DNA from: Rallus limicola
Taxonomy: Eukaryota; Chordata; Aves; Gruiformes; Rallidae
NCBI GenBank assembly: GCA_022605955.1
Contig: JAKCOZ010000014.1
Coordinates: 12,654,001-12,718,000, forward strand
DNA length: 64,000 bases
Direction of reading: 5' to 3'
The notes under the pieces are model-generated. The model made no database searches. It was given only the letters and a program-made list of their open reading frames with translations, and was not told where the DNA came from. Within the stretch, counting starts at the first letter, position 1, and every line of letters starts with the position of its first letter. Positions 38,801-53,100 of this stretch are shown in pieces. Both the position numbers and the translations under genes were made by a program.

Positions 38801-40419
38801 CAAAGCAGTCATGCTTTCTCAGGAAGGTGATAGAGATGCCCAGAGATTTACCTAAATTATTTCTTTGCAGCTAAGAGCAGATGTCTGGTAGTATAACCCT
38901 ACCTAGAGTATCATTTTCCTGACCAAACTGCTAACTCAATCTACTTTTGTTTGGATAAGGAATGACTTTGTTTAGGGCTTTTTTTTTTTCCAACTGAAAT
39001 ATCCAAGGGTGGATGAATCATTGTATTTGCCTGAGAAGAAACATATTTTATTGTAGGACACTAACACCTCCTTTTCTTTTTTTAAGGAAAACACAGACTT
39101 ACTTAATACTAAAGATAAGGGAGTAATTCGGCTTTCCTTTCTCCCACTGATTGGAGATGTCTATTCAGAGCGGAGCTGTTCGTGAACCTGAAACTTACCT
39201 CTCCTGTTTTATATCTTGATTCTAAAGTATTATGAGGAAATACTTTCATCCCATCTCACAGAGGCTTTTCTAGTGGGTATGAATCAAATGAATGTTCCTT
39301 TGGGCAAAAGCAATGACTTCTGTTTCCTTATAGCAGACCCCGTGGTGAGGATCTATCACATACTTGGTCTTGCCTCTGAACGTGCAATATTTACCACAAT
39401 CAAATTTGGCCACTAGAATATGAATATCTTTTAGCGTAGCATGGAAGACAGTGAAAGAAAAATGGAGTATGCATGATATAAGATTTTCTTCTGTTGTATA
39501 GAAAGTATGAGGGAATTGGAGCTGGTAAAACACAGAAAGAGTATGGAAGTGATATTTGAAAATACTTTTTGAAGCCTTCCTTCTAATGTTCTTTTTATTA
39601 GAGAAATTCTTTGTAAATAAAGAGATGATGAGCATGACTTATGCCCATGTTTTGTTTTCATATCTTAAATCGTTCATTCAGATAGCTGATCTGAAAACCT
39701 TATGGACTTTAGCAGGCAGTTCATAGGGTCTTACTTTGACTAGGAGGATTTATATAATTTTAAACACTGGGTTGGTTTTATATTTACAATTATTTAGCAT
39801 CCAAATGCACTTGCACGCAATATTAGAAGACCCATATTAGGGCCTGCAAAATCAGTCCTGAAATTCTGGAAAATCATAGCATTAAACTATGAATTACAAG
39901 TGCCCTTTGCACATACATCATAAAATAATCTTAAATTACAAGGTCATATGCTGTTGGGTATTTTCTATCCTTCAAGACACAGGATACATGGTGCTCGTTT
40001 AGGGCAGATTCATTTCACCTCAATTTAGCTGCCTACCAATTAGGCATGTAGCTTAATCCAGATGTCTAATTACCCTCAAAAGTCAAAGAAGAAATAGAAG
40101 GAGCTATGGATGGTTATTCAGAACACTATCTTGGGATAGGATGAGTTGCCTCTGGAGATGTCTGCATCTCCTCAGTGAGAACAGACTGTACATTGACTAC
40201 ATTAGTGCAGGCCTTTTGCACAGCTAAATTTGGGTGAGATATATCCGGCCTTTAATGGGCAGCTATTCAATGGTGGTTTGCTGCCTCGGTGTTCAGTATG
40301 CAGCGCTGGTCTTTATCGCTGGGTTGCTTTATATGTGGAATAACATCCTATTCAAACCCAGCTCTGAAGACAGAATTATTCATTTCCTCTGACCTTTCCT
40401 ACAGCAATTGTCAGTATGT

Positions 40420-40505
40420 TGTCCGGGCACTTCACAAATGCGAGTTATTATTATAGCCACCTTGGGAGATAAGGAGATACCATTACTGCCATTTTATAGG
40501 CAACC
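40420..40505 (+). repeat. Possible ancient MIR/L2-type SINE remnant
   Basis: Order and wording resemble a MIR core: a cacttcacaa block, a run of TTATTATTAT, then ACTGCCATTTTATAGG. The match is short and degenerate, and this is pattern resemblance only. Confidence 0.3.
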
Positions 40506-40585
40506 TTTATTTAGGCGTTTTTCCCTGGATTTTGAGTATCTGAGTTTTCAACTTGAATAATGCACCTTATATAACTTCCCCTGTA

Positions 40586-40624
40586 TTTTTTTTTTTATGT
40601 GTGTTTTTTTTTTTTTTTTTTTTT
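40586..40624. repeat. Poly-T tract
   Basis: T11 (40586-40596) followed by T21 (40604-40624). Confidence 0.9.
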
Positions 40625-43600
40625 AAATCAACCTAAGTATCACCAGGTTGCCATGGCTGTTTTTTTCTTAATGTAGAGTGATATCTTTCCCACTCCCTTT
40701 TGGGGGTCTCTACTTGGGAGGAAAGATTTGTTCAAAACTGCCACTTACTGATAGTGGGCCTGAAACAGATCCTTGAAGTTCTGTGGGAGAAGTGTCCTCA
40801 CACAATCCAAGTTGCAGGTCCCCCTGAAAAGCTGAATACCTCTTATTTCTCAGTTTCATCCAGGTTTTCCTTCATTAATTGGAAAACTTCAGAGTAAAAT
40901 ATATTATTCCAGTAAGGAAAAAAGTACTGATTGAAAAGTTAGGATCACAACTGATACTGAAATTTTTCTAGCTCTCATACGGAAGTCCTGAAGCACAGAA
41001 GTGTAGGGAATGACTCAGCTGCCACCCTGAAATTGCCTTGCTAATTTATGGAGATTCAGTGCTGCAACTTCGGTCAGTCTCTGAGGGCCATATTAAGTTA
41101 GATGAGAATGGTTTCTACCTGTAAATGGTCCTTGCTCAGAAAAAGTAAAATTGTGGTGACAACTGGAGCTTCTCCCCATTTACAAGTTTTTTTGCAAATT
41201 CTGTATTCTCAAAAGTTACCCACTTGGCAGAAACGTAATGTTCCAGCTCTCACAGACACATTCCAGAAGCAGATGCTGGAGGGGGACCATGGCACTTGGA
41301 AAGAAATTCCTTCAGTATAAAGATGCTGTCAGCTATGGGGATCATTCTGGTTAACCGGGGAAAGTTAAAACCACTTAAATGATCCGTTATGATAATAGAT
41401 ACTAGTAATAAAGGGATTAAATTTAATGGTATTAAATGGTATTCCTTTTCACCATGGGTAGTCTTTCAACTTCTATAAGCTTCTCATTGAGATCTGACTC
41501 ACTTTGAGCCCCTGCTTTAAACAATGGAGTAGAGTAATATTATTTTTAAGCTGAAAAGCAGTAGCACCTTCCCCCGAGAAGTTTCATGTCTAGTCTAGTT
41601 TTTTGAAAATACATCGAGGAAGATAGAGCACATAGCTTTATCCTGAGTAGTGGAAGTCATAAGCAACTGCAAAGAGGTTCTTAATAGGACAACCTGGGCA
41701 AATGTTGCATCAGACAGCACCTGCAGAAGTGGTGCTCACTAAGAATCCTTTGTAATGTAAAAAGTGAGTTTTCCAGTGCACACATTGCCAGTTAAAATGA
41801 TGTTCATGATACCATTTCTTCAAAATTCTTAATATGTATTTTTTTAAAAAAGAAGGTCAACCTCAGGAACATATTAAATAGGAATTTTAACACTGACTGC
41901 ATATTGGTTCCCAAAATGAGATTATCATTGCACTGGGTTACAGTGAAAAACTTCTGCAAGAATGAACTGAGGTCAGGATTTTACCTTCAGGACTGATCAT
42001 AGAGCATGTACTTAAAAACAGTGTTCAATGTGCTATTCTAGTTGTCATTCTAAGCAGAGAAATGTATGTGGGAGACCTTCCTCTTAGGGCAAGAAGCATT
42101 CTCTGTGTTTGCATACAGCTCTTTGATTTGATTTGAGTCATAAATTTTGCAATTTAGAAATTAAGAAAGTATTTTCTTACTTCTAGGTTATGAGTTTGGA
42201 ATGTCTCAGACTGTTTGAGGGAAAAAGGTTACTGAAATAATCCAGAAATTTTTTTCTTGCATTCATTCATTTCTGAGTTTAATTTTCCATATGTGATTTT
42301 TATGCTGTCCCTCAAATATCTATAACTATGGTTAACAGAGCTCACTAGTTTTGATCAAAATAACTTTTGTGATGTTGCCACACCTTCTGATGGTTTGAAT
42401 TTTCTCTTAAAAATTATAAATTCTTTAACATTATGAATTATCATTATTAGAGGTCTTTTAAATTGTAAAGAGGTCTGAAGAACTGCATGATAAAAAGATG
42501 CCTTCATTTTAATTCATATCTCTTTAATACATTTAATCTTAATTCATGAGATTTCAAAGACTATTTCTAAAAATAAAAAAAAAAGATGTATTTATTAACT
42601 TGTACAACCTTTTACTGTCAGGAAATGGACCTAGTGTTATTAATCATACATAAGAACTCATTTTAAGTCTGCTAGGTCAGATATCTTCTTCAGAAATGCA
42701 CACTGGAAATTGACCTGCTGTGACCATCATAGTTCTTCAGAAGTGTTATCGTATGTGCTTGCATGTGTGAAAACATTTATCTTTACTCTGAACTTTAACT
42801 TTTTATATTTATTGGTGAAGTTGCTTGCTTTCTCCTGCATTCTTCTTTTCCTGCAATAATCCACGTATCTTCTCCTTTGTGGGCAGAAGATGCTCTGAGT
42901 GAGGTCAGAGCAACATAGTGCTCCTACCTCCTCCAGGATGCACTGTAACACGTCCCTGCCTCTGGAAGATGTAGTGAGGTTTACAGCTCATAAAATGGGC
43001 TGCTAAATTTACTCGGATGGAACATGGTTACAAGGGACCAGAAAGTGGAGGGCTAGGCCAGTAATCTTTCTAAAAGGGCTCTATATTCAAAGGCCAGGGG
43101 CCAAGACCTGCATTTTACACTCTCTCAACAGGTCTGGACAGAGTCTGTACCTAAGTGCATAATGTTTTTGGAGAAAAACTAATGGTTTTCACTCCAGATA
43201 GCCATACTTCTAACTGGTGTAATCACAGCTGGTTTCTTGTCACTTGTTTTCATGCCTGGAAAATTTAGATAATGATCACAGGAAATCAACTGAAACAACA
43301 TTGCTTGCTTCTGTAATGATAGAGCTCTTTTTCATATGTAATTATTTTTCTTTTCTGTGATCTACTACATACCCATTTTAGGTGAACTGATAACTTCACA
43401 TTAAATATGTATTAATTCTGCTGATTTAGCTTAATAAATTTTATATAAGTTTGAATGTGTATTAGTTGAAAATATCTTCTGCCCAATTACAGCACAGGTT
43501 TACTTTTTTTTTCTTAAGAAATATAGCCAATATGTGGGACTTTCACTGTTAAATAAAATATAAAGAAATAATGTAAGGAGGTCCTTCTTTTCAAGATAAG

Positions 43601-44074
43601 ATTGGTAGTGTCTCAAGTGGCTGGTATTAGTTTCTTTGGAGTAGTTAAGATACCTAGGGTGGAGAATTAGGCGGCACCTTGCTTCAGGATCAGCTATCTT
43701 GAAGGACACCATTATCTTCAGCTTTAAAAATGGAAGGAAGTTTTCTCCTGTTTTCTTTGGAAAAACACTTACCCTCCTTCAATGCCAGTTTAATTCTTTT
43801 GTAAAAGGAACCCTAATGGGTACATAGTAGATTTGGTTATACAGATGACAGAAAAGGAATACATCACATTCACTCCTTAAGGACAACTGAATTTTGGTTT
43901 ATTCCAAACTCTTCAAGGACATGTTTAAACTGTGGAGGAAGTGATGCAAGAAAGGGTGCCTTTTCCTCTACCCTTGTAAATCTGTTCCTCTTTGTCAAGA
44001 AACCACTTAAACCTATAGGATGGGTGAAATACACCACTCATTTACTTCAGTGTTTTATGTATAACAGCCTAGTG

Positions 44075-44131
44075 TTCCAATTATCAAAATGTTATTCCAA
44101 CTATATTATCAAAATGTTGTTCCAACTATCA
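44075..44131 (+). repeat. Short imperfect tandem repeat, three copies
   Basis: Units begin TTCCAA at 44075, 44095 and 44120, each containing ATCAAAATGTT except the last partial one. A second small tandem, two 16-bp units starting AGTCACTGAGGGAT, lies at 44400-44431. Confidence 0.8.
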
Positions 44132-47100
44132 GACTTTGGACACTCCAGCAATGGCCTTTTTGTCTAAGTGCTTGCAAGATGAGCTATGTCCAGGTGACAC
44201 AGTTTCTGTGCCTATAATATTATTGAATACAAAGGGGGAAAAAAGCACAATGAAAGACTTGTCACTGAATCGAATTCCTGTGAATCCAGCTGAGTATAAG
44301 AATCTGGTGGGACAGACTGCTCTGATGAAGTAAAAATGGATCCATTAATGCTCCAGTAGCTGGAGGCACTCACCTGTAAAGTAGATCTATTTGGGATGCA
44401 GTCACTGAGGGATATAGTCACTGAGGGATGGATATATTAGGGTCAAGTTTCATGGGAATTATGAATCTGAAGAAGATTAGTCAGAAATTATTTCTTTAAA
44501 TATTTTATATGTTTTCTTTTTCCTTCATACTGGCTTATTTATAGCATCATACAATTAGTGTCCTGGCAGGTTTGATAGCATGGAAGTTTTTGGATCAGCA
44601 CATCAATATCGTGGTATAATGGCTGTGATTGCCAACTCCACGCAAAGGACATTATGGTCACAGAAAGCATGTGAGGAATTTAAGTATCCATGATTGTGAA
44701 TAATGGGAACTAATACTACTGATGATAGGAACTGAAACTTGAGAGGTACATTTGGTAAAGATTTTTGTAGATCTCCTGGTCAGAAAAAGAGACTAATGCT
44801 TTTAAAAAGAATTTTACTTAAGAAAAGCTAATCCTATTGTCACAAATAAGTGCAGAATTGTATACATTGATAATCGTCAGGTGCAAAGATAGAAATATCT
44901 AGAGAGACTGGTTATTAAATAAATGGTGGTGCATCATTAGAAGATAAGTGGTTATGCCAGAGGGATTAGTGAAGAATAAAAACCTTTCTCCTAAATATAT
45001 AAACCCAAGGAATTTTGAAACGTCATGATTATTTGGGGTTATTTTAAAAACAATCTCGAGAAAATAATTATAGAAGAATGGGCATCAGGTCATTTTAATA
45101 GAAGACAACCAGTAGTTTCCTATATCAGATTAATTGGAGGTCTATTTTTTGATGCTGACAGTAAAGAAAGAAGATCTTGAATAATCTTGATATGTTGTCA
45201 AGAATATTTAGACATAATGGTTGTTTTGTGGGGTTTTTTTACTTACACTCATGTTTCCTCCTTATTTTAAAATAGTTATGTTTTTTTGTAGAAAGAAACT
45301 AACACAAATGATCATTATTTCAATTCTGAGACAGGTAAAGCTTTTAACTTTGACTCAAGATTGCTGTACTACACATCCCATGAAGGCAAGCCTTAGGAAA
45401 TAAAAGTAAATTATGTCAGTCCTTTAGTGTCTCCTTTATTCATATGTTGGTGTTTGCCTTCCTTCCAGAATCCACTCTCCCCAACACTCAGAACAGGAAT
45501 TATTATTCACCTATGCCTATCACCAAGATACTTGCCTTTTTAACAAATACATAGTATTTAACTGACAGTCTGAAATGTGCAGTGCTGTAGTAGGGTTCAT
45601 GTGTTGATACTTATGTGCTATAGGAAAATGTTGGCCATTCTCAGGGTGGGTAGAGAGGTATGTCCTGAAGAAGGGAGGTTATTGTTGCTGAGATGGATAT
45701 ACTTGTGGGTGGAATATTGGTGGATATATTTCTGTACTAATCTGCTCTGATGAGCTTTATGTAAAAAAAATGCAAGCAAATAATTTTGTATATGAATTAT
45801 CTGCCTTTTTAAGAACTGTGTGTAAAAAGCAGCTCTTACGCAAACACAACTATCATTAGGCAACAATAGTAGTGGGTTTCCTTGAAGAGTCTTCTTATTC
45901 TTGTAGCTCTTCAATGGGGTGGTGTCCTTTCTTGAAGTTCCCTATAGGCATACTCTGGCAGACACCCCTGTAAGGCAAGTTCAGATGCTTCTCTGATTTT
46001 TCTCACAATTCTTTTCCACAACAGGCCCTTGCTTCTTGCTCTTTTATAAATTACTTTTGCCGTTCTTACATCAGTCCCTCCTTTTTTCATAACGATCTTG
46101 AAACATTGGTCACCTATGAACACAGTACTTTAGGCACTTGAATGTTTTATACTTCAGAGCATAATCTGGTGTGTTCCTGTGACAGACCTTGTGTGCCTTA
46201 AGAAGGCATATCCATTTCTATTTGATACTCCTCCCTGCCAAGCTCTGTCACTATACGGGCAGTTTGAATTTTTCAGTCAGTGACTGTGCTGAACTGACCA
46301 GTCTGTACGTTCTCTGTACAATTACCATAATACACATTCTCATGATGGTGCTTCTTGCATTTCAGTTGTGTTTTAATATCATTGCTCCTGACATATTACC
46401 GAATATCATAGCTGGGGTTTTAACCCAAAGATGATTAAATATTGTGGTTTCATCTTGTATGGATTCTCAAATGAACATCTGAATGAAGAAAAATCCTGAA
46501 AATGTTTTGAAAAACTAGACTGCAGCAGTTAATTATTTTTGCTTTTCAGCTTTTTTTGTGATGCTGTTCAGAACTTCTAGCTGTTTTTCTGTCTTTATGC
46601 AAATGACCATCATGAGTACATTACTCTTTGAAAGAATTTTGGAAAAACAGAAGGGAAAGAAATGGAGTATTGGATACTAATGCTATTTTGCATTTCAATG
46701 ATTCCAAGACTTCATTTACTATATAACTTCTGTAAAAATTCCCTGTCAGCATTAGCGTAGTCAGATGCAGTCACCTTTCCTTCATTCAGACAATATATCG
46801 CATTACAGTACACAGATTGCTTTAGTCCATTTAGGGAATTAGCATTTATGCAATGTTGCAGAACTATGGCATTCTGTCCACTGAAATTACAGAGGACTAT
46901 TATTTACAATAGTGCTTTGCCTTTGAGGAACAAACTACTCAGTTGTGGCTGTTGCTGCTCTCCCATTCATTGCCCATTCACATAATCAGCAACTGCACCA
47001 GTATTTTATTACAGGTTTTCTTTATGAATGTCCTTTTTAGCTCTCAAATCATGGAGACATTTCTAAAATTAACTAGTCAAATGCTCTTTAATATGGGGCA

Positions 47101-50100
47101 CCATTTTAACAAGTAGCATGATTAATATCCTGGTTCAGGACTAGGACCAAGTTCTTCCATCTCTAATCATTGTGGGTGCTTTGGCTTTTCAATGCCCACC
47201 TTTAGTGATTACTCAGTCTGTTTGTTTGCTTATGCTCAGCTTGTGTGCCAAGAGGTTACGTGGCTTTCAGACTGGACCTGCTGTCGTCATTTGGAGCATT
47301 GGCAAAGAAAATGAGTGCCTGCTGTCTACAGATGTACCCTTAGAAGTGAGTGGGGTAAGAACCACTGCATTCATCAGAAATGTTCAGTGGATTTTTAGAG
47401 GGCTACTCAGAAGCAGCTCAGGTACAGCTTGTATCCTTTGCTCCCTTCTTGCCTTTACTCAGGGACAAATAAGTCAAGAGCTGGTGCAAGGCACCAAAGG
47501 ACACAGTGCTGGCTTTCTAAAGCTAAATGGAGTGCTGCCATTATATAAAAACATTGCATAGCAACTTTCTTAAATCAGGTGGGGTATTGATTACTTTTCT
47601 GAAGGGGGTAATTGAATCTGATAACTCAGAGCAAGCAATTTTTGAAACACTGTCTTAAGAACTGCATTATCTAAAGGGTGCATTAGATGGATGCAGTAAT
47701 CAACATTTTTACCAGTAGCTCAAAGAATCAAGAAAATCCTTAGATGCTGTTTGTTAAAATATTATTTTGTATTTATGAGCAAAAAAAGGTATGTTAGGTA
47801 AACATAAAAATAAATCCTTTTTTCTTATTTTTCATTAACTGTAACTCGTTTAACAATCTACCTTTCAAAAATGGTCTGTGCTTACTAACATTTGCAGAAG
47901 GCTCATGTAGAAATTCATGTATAGTCAGGAGTCCTGGTTTAGCAATTGCACTTTGCACCTGTGCTTAAGGCTAAGAATATTTCTGAATGCTCTACTGGAT
48001 ATGTTCAGAAAAAAAAGAGATGTAGGATAGCTCTGATTTAAAAATAGGCCAAACATCCAAGATCCTGAAGAAGTTTGGGCATCACGTCTATTACTAAAGT
48101 AAAAAAAAAAATTGTTTATAAATGCAAAGCTGAGCGCTGAATCCTTGCTGAGTAGGTTCCTGGGCTCTTCAGTAGCCTTCAGGGGAGGGTTTGGAGCTGT
48201 CTTACAAAAATGATAGCAGGACGTCTTCCACTCCCTCGCACCCTTCATTCTAGTCACACTCACAAAGCCCCTTTTGGCAATAAGCCCATGGGTCCACCAT
48301 TGTTCAACCTATCCCTGCTGCAGGAGCAGCACAGTCCCCTCAGCCTGAGGGATGCTCCCAAGAAACATTTCAGGTTCAGCCTCCCAGCCTGGGTTACTTA
48401 CTAATTAGCGACAGAGCTTTCCCCAGTACTAGTGAGACAATTTGTCATGCCCGTTATTGCTGGCTTTGACAGCCTGTTATGTTAAGCAATAGGGTTCTGC
48501 TCTGGGTCCAGTTAATTTGAAGACTTGGTGACTAATTTGTGTTCTTGTAGGCTACTGTAAGAAATGGAATAGGCATATTTGCAAAGGGATCCATGGGATT
48601 TTAGCTGCACAGTGCCCATTAATTTCAGCAGTACACTTAAGACTGTATTGTCTATTAATATTATGTCTTATTTAAGGTACATTTTTAGACTTCTTTAGAC
48701 TTTTTTAGACTTCTGTATTATGTATTTGGTTTCTAGAACATCTTGCTACCTTGTCCATGAATGCATCGTAGGGATAAGATTGGAACATGTGTTTGCTTAA
48801 TAAGGTACTTCGTTATCATCTTGAGTAAACATTCATAAACAGTCTGGAAGCACTTACAAATTATACCAATTTGAAATGAAAGTAATTTTGTTTCAAATGG
48901 AATTTCTCAATGTCTGAGTTTTTTCCTTTCCCACAGCTGTGGAGCCTAAAGTCAGGCTTGTTTGAGCTCCTTCACCAGTAGTCCACAGGAAAGATTTCCA
49001 GTATTTGACTTTTGTCTCATTTGCATCTTGAAGCTACTTCTTCAGAGCAAGAAAAATAATAAAGAAATTACTCAGTGGTACAGAACATAGCCTCTGTCTG
49101 ATTTAGTGGTTCTATTACCATTGTGATTCATGGCTAATTCATACAAAAGAAATTAGGTTATATATTACTATTAGGAGATTAACATTTCATGAATTTAATA
49201 AATGCTCTCATGGCTACTTCAAAATCTAATTCTCTGGTCTAAAATGTCACCAATGTCTGCTTGTTTTAGGTAAACCAATTTATTTCAGTTTAGTAGTGCT
49301 GGGGGAATATGTTAGCTGAGATTCATTTTGAGTGGAGTCACTGCCCTTTTCTTTCACCCTCTGTCCCCTTCTTTCCATAAAACTAAAATGCTATAATGTT
49401 AGAATGATGCAGATAAGAAGCTCTGTTAGCTGACCTCATGCAGGAGAGAATGACATACTAGTTTACATCATCAGGAATGGATGCGCCAGGTTCTTAAGAA
49501 TAAGCCTGTTGGATAAACATAGAAAAGTTAATTTATGGTATTATGTATAGCCAGTGGTCATATTCTAACTTGAGTATATGATCATTGTACTGCTCTCCAT
49601 GGCATAATACGATTTTCTTAAAGGCCCTCAGCAGTGTTCACTGCAGACTTAGAATGCGTAATTTTAGAGACTTTATTCAATTGTGGTAAGTATAAATATA
49701 TAATATTATTTTCTCTCTAACTCAGATTCCAATTTACTCATTTTATGGATAAAACGATTATGTCTTGCTGCATTTGAGTACAAACCTGGTTCTTTTTCCT
49801 TCCTGCACCAGGGTCAGAAGGATTCTGCAATCTGCTCAGTCTGAACTAAGATTAACCCTGAACCCTCACCCCGCAGCCTTCTGCTAAAAAATCTGCAGAA
49901 AGAAATCAGAATTTTTCATGCAAAGTTCTGCTCCTGCTTCTGCCCAGCATCAATTCGGATGGAACAGTTGAAGCCATAGCCACACTAGGATCAGAAATGG
50001 AGGGTTCACACTTTTTGGGAGCCTTGAATGCCTGTCCTCAGGATGCCTGATGCATGATTTCCACAGAGACACAGCAACATCTGCCAAATGGCAGCAGTGG

Positions 50101-53100
50101 TAAAAGCAATCCAGTGGATAATTTTCTTCTTTCTGTTTCTGGAACAGGTAATTATTTTCTTAAAAAAAAAAAAAAGTTATTTTTCTGAAGAATGGAGTGT
50201 TGGGAACGAGTTGGAGGGAGAGAGCTGCTTCTCTCAAGGTCTGTGCTTCGGTGCCTGGAGTGCTTGTGGAGGGGATAATCCTGTTCAGGCCAAGAAGAGG
50301 GATATGTCTAGGCTGGAGCTGAACCTAGATCAGAAATCTTCTGAACTGCTGAACTGTTACTAAAAAGAAGACTGGAGTCAATTATGGGTTTTTAATTAAA
50401 AAAAAAAAAAAGGAAACCTTTATTTGTCTCTTGAAATAAATGGCTTCAATACCAAATGAGTCAGGAAATAGCCCAACTGAGCTCTGAAGGGAATCCAAAG
50501 CCCTGAAGAAAATTTTCCATATTTAAACTGCTCATTGTGGTCAAACTCAAGGCCTGGCCAAGTCCCAATGCATTGACCTTTTAAAACCGCTTTACAACTG
50601 TTAGCTATGGGTGATGGTGCCAAGTCACAGTCCATCTCTTTTCCTTTGCTGTGTCTGAGGAGAGCTGGGTTGGTGTCTCACAGTTTGCCGCACACTGCTA
50701 CATCTTGGAGCTTCTCACTTCTCACCAGCTTCAACACCAGAGATTGTCCCTCTGTGCCTTGCTCCCCTTGCCCTGCTTCCGTGATGGCACTGGGGGCCTG
50801 GGAGGAAAGACAGCATCACTCCCTAAATCAGCCTGACTCTGACTGTGAGCTCATACATCTGCATATGTTGCTTTCTGGTCTGCATTTCCAAAGATGATTG
50901 TCATGAGTTATTAAAAGGGAGTGGTTTTCTTCTTCTGAAGGGAAGAGCTTGCTGTGACAATTCCTTCCACAAAGACTTTTCATCTGTTAAGGTGGTGTGC
51001 ATTTCCCTTTTTTACAGTTTTCTGTGGTAGTTTTATTTCAGAAATCTCTTCCCAAGTGAATTTCCATCTCTAAATGATCTTTGAGCTACCACTTCATCCA
51101 CCCTCAGAATCCAGTCTCTGAACCATCTTTATTACAGTGCCTAAAAGACATATACAAGACATGGCTAATTGGTGGTTTGGGATCACTTATCATTATTGAT
51201 TTACTTTTAAATTACTTTGATGAGATGGGGAACAATATACCTGAGTATGTAACTCACTTTCAGAATGGTATATTATTGCTGTTTTCTCATGTCTATACAC
51301 TTCATATCCATAGTTTGTCTCAAATCACAGACTTGCTTTTGTTTTGAAACAGAAAATTGTCTGAAGTGAAGGCAATGCTTTCACATGTCATTCAACAGCT
51401 ATTATGATTGTCCTCTAATACTTCTCAGGGCAACGGAAGGACTGTACAGAAAAGGTTTCTTATTCTCACTTATTTAGTTTAGAATATTTTAGACTCATCT
51501 GCCAAGATGAAACTTCAAGTGATATGGGTTTTTTTTTTAAATACAGTCCCACTGGAAATGCAAACTTGTGCTCTAAAGTGGGAAGGTTCCTGATAAACTG
51601 TCACAAATTTTCAACTTTACATTTAGTGGTGATTTTCATTGACAAGAGATTTGTTGATTGACTACTTTATGCCAATCCTGACTTCTACCAAGAGGTAATT
51701 TAGAGAATTTTAAAAGCTGTAATCTTTCAGTCTTTGTGAGCGGTAACATCATATGAATTTAAAAACTGGTCAGATGTTTTTTTCCCCATAGTTGAGCTGA
51801 TGGCATAATCTGAACAGGACTTGACCAAGGTGTGTGCCCATGAGCTGACACGTTTGTCTGAAGACTTTAATGGGAAACTTTGCAAAGCTCAACAAACAGA
51901 ATTCAGAGTATAAAAGCAAAGTCTAGCAATAAGGGAAGCTTGTGGAAAACAGAAACTTTTCCTAAAATCCTCATCTGGGCCACCTTGGAGAGGAGAAGCA
52001 AAAATACTAACGGGCAACTGCTGCTTGTGACCAATCTTGCAGTCTCCCAGCTTTGTGCCACCACCACAAGCACGTTGCTCTCTGGCTCCAAAAGCCCATG
52101 CATTTACGAATCCTAGATTATGCCAAACATAGCTTTTCAGTTTAACTTGATGTTTATCACTTGCATTTTATTAGGGTGAAAGAGAACTCAGCTTTAATTT
52201 TAGGTCATCAGGGCATTTTTATGCACGTGGGTTGTCTTGAGCTTCTGTAAAACACGTACTGGTAAAAAAAAAAAAAAAAAAAAAAGAAAAAGTTCCTCAA
52301 ATGAAAATCCCTCTGAAAGAACAGCCTCAGAAAACTTAAGGTTTGGTCTCTGTTTGGAACTTCTAGAAGACTTAGGACTGTATGGCGTAAGCTTGCGTTT
52401 ACCAAAGAGCTGCCTTCCCAAAGAAAGCTTTAAGTGGCCTGAGGTTGCAGTGCAGATAATAGATAACTCAGCTGGGCGGCTGAGTATGCTTTAAATCACT
52501 CAGGCTTCCACTGGGGCTTCAGCAAAATTGATTGTTGCTTTCTAGAATTTAGACGGATTATTTCTTGAAGTAATTCTGTTGAATTAACTCTTTCTGTAAT
52601 TGACTCTTAATTCTTTGCTGAGATTAGACCCTTGATTTAATTTTAAATTTGGCAGCAGCATTGGTTTACTCTTAAGATAGTTATTAATAATTAAACTATG
52701 GTAACATTTTCCTAATTTTTCTTCCTTTTTTTAATTTGGTTTCATTGATTTTAATAATATTCATGCAAAGAAATAAAATTGGATTTCTTTCAGTAAGTAA
52801 TGTGCATCTTAAATCCTCTAAGGCTAGCTCTACCTTGTTAGTCCTTGATTCATAGACTAAGCCACAGGATAATATCATTGCTAGGCTTATATTGGTTTAA
52901 AGTTTGATATTTTAGCTGTATGTGGGAAGATTTAGGCATACTGTTTCAGCTGAGCTAAAGTGTATGGAAGGGAATACAAGCACTGTGGTCATACAGCAGA
53001 TCCATACAGGCTACATTTGGCAGCTGGTGATATCATTCCTTCTGCCTCTATTCTAAGCTAGTTTTGATCATAATAAGTAATTTCTGTAGATCCTTTTTAT

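Larger units (their letters stand above)
35837..44074. other. Intergenic, nothing firm recognised
   Basis: AT-rich with T-rich tracts (37751-37761; 40586-40624, including T21 at 40604-40624). The block at 40420-40505 has a faint MIR/L2-like look (GCACTTCACAA, then TTATTATTATAG and CCATTTTATAGG). Overlapping open frames at 38100-38790 on both strands, one of 122 codons, lack recognisable motifs. Confidence 0.55.

Noticed and set aside
47172..47561. 129-codon plus-strand open frame
   Set aside because: No motif and no flanking gene signals; expected by chance in 64 kb.
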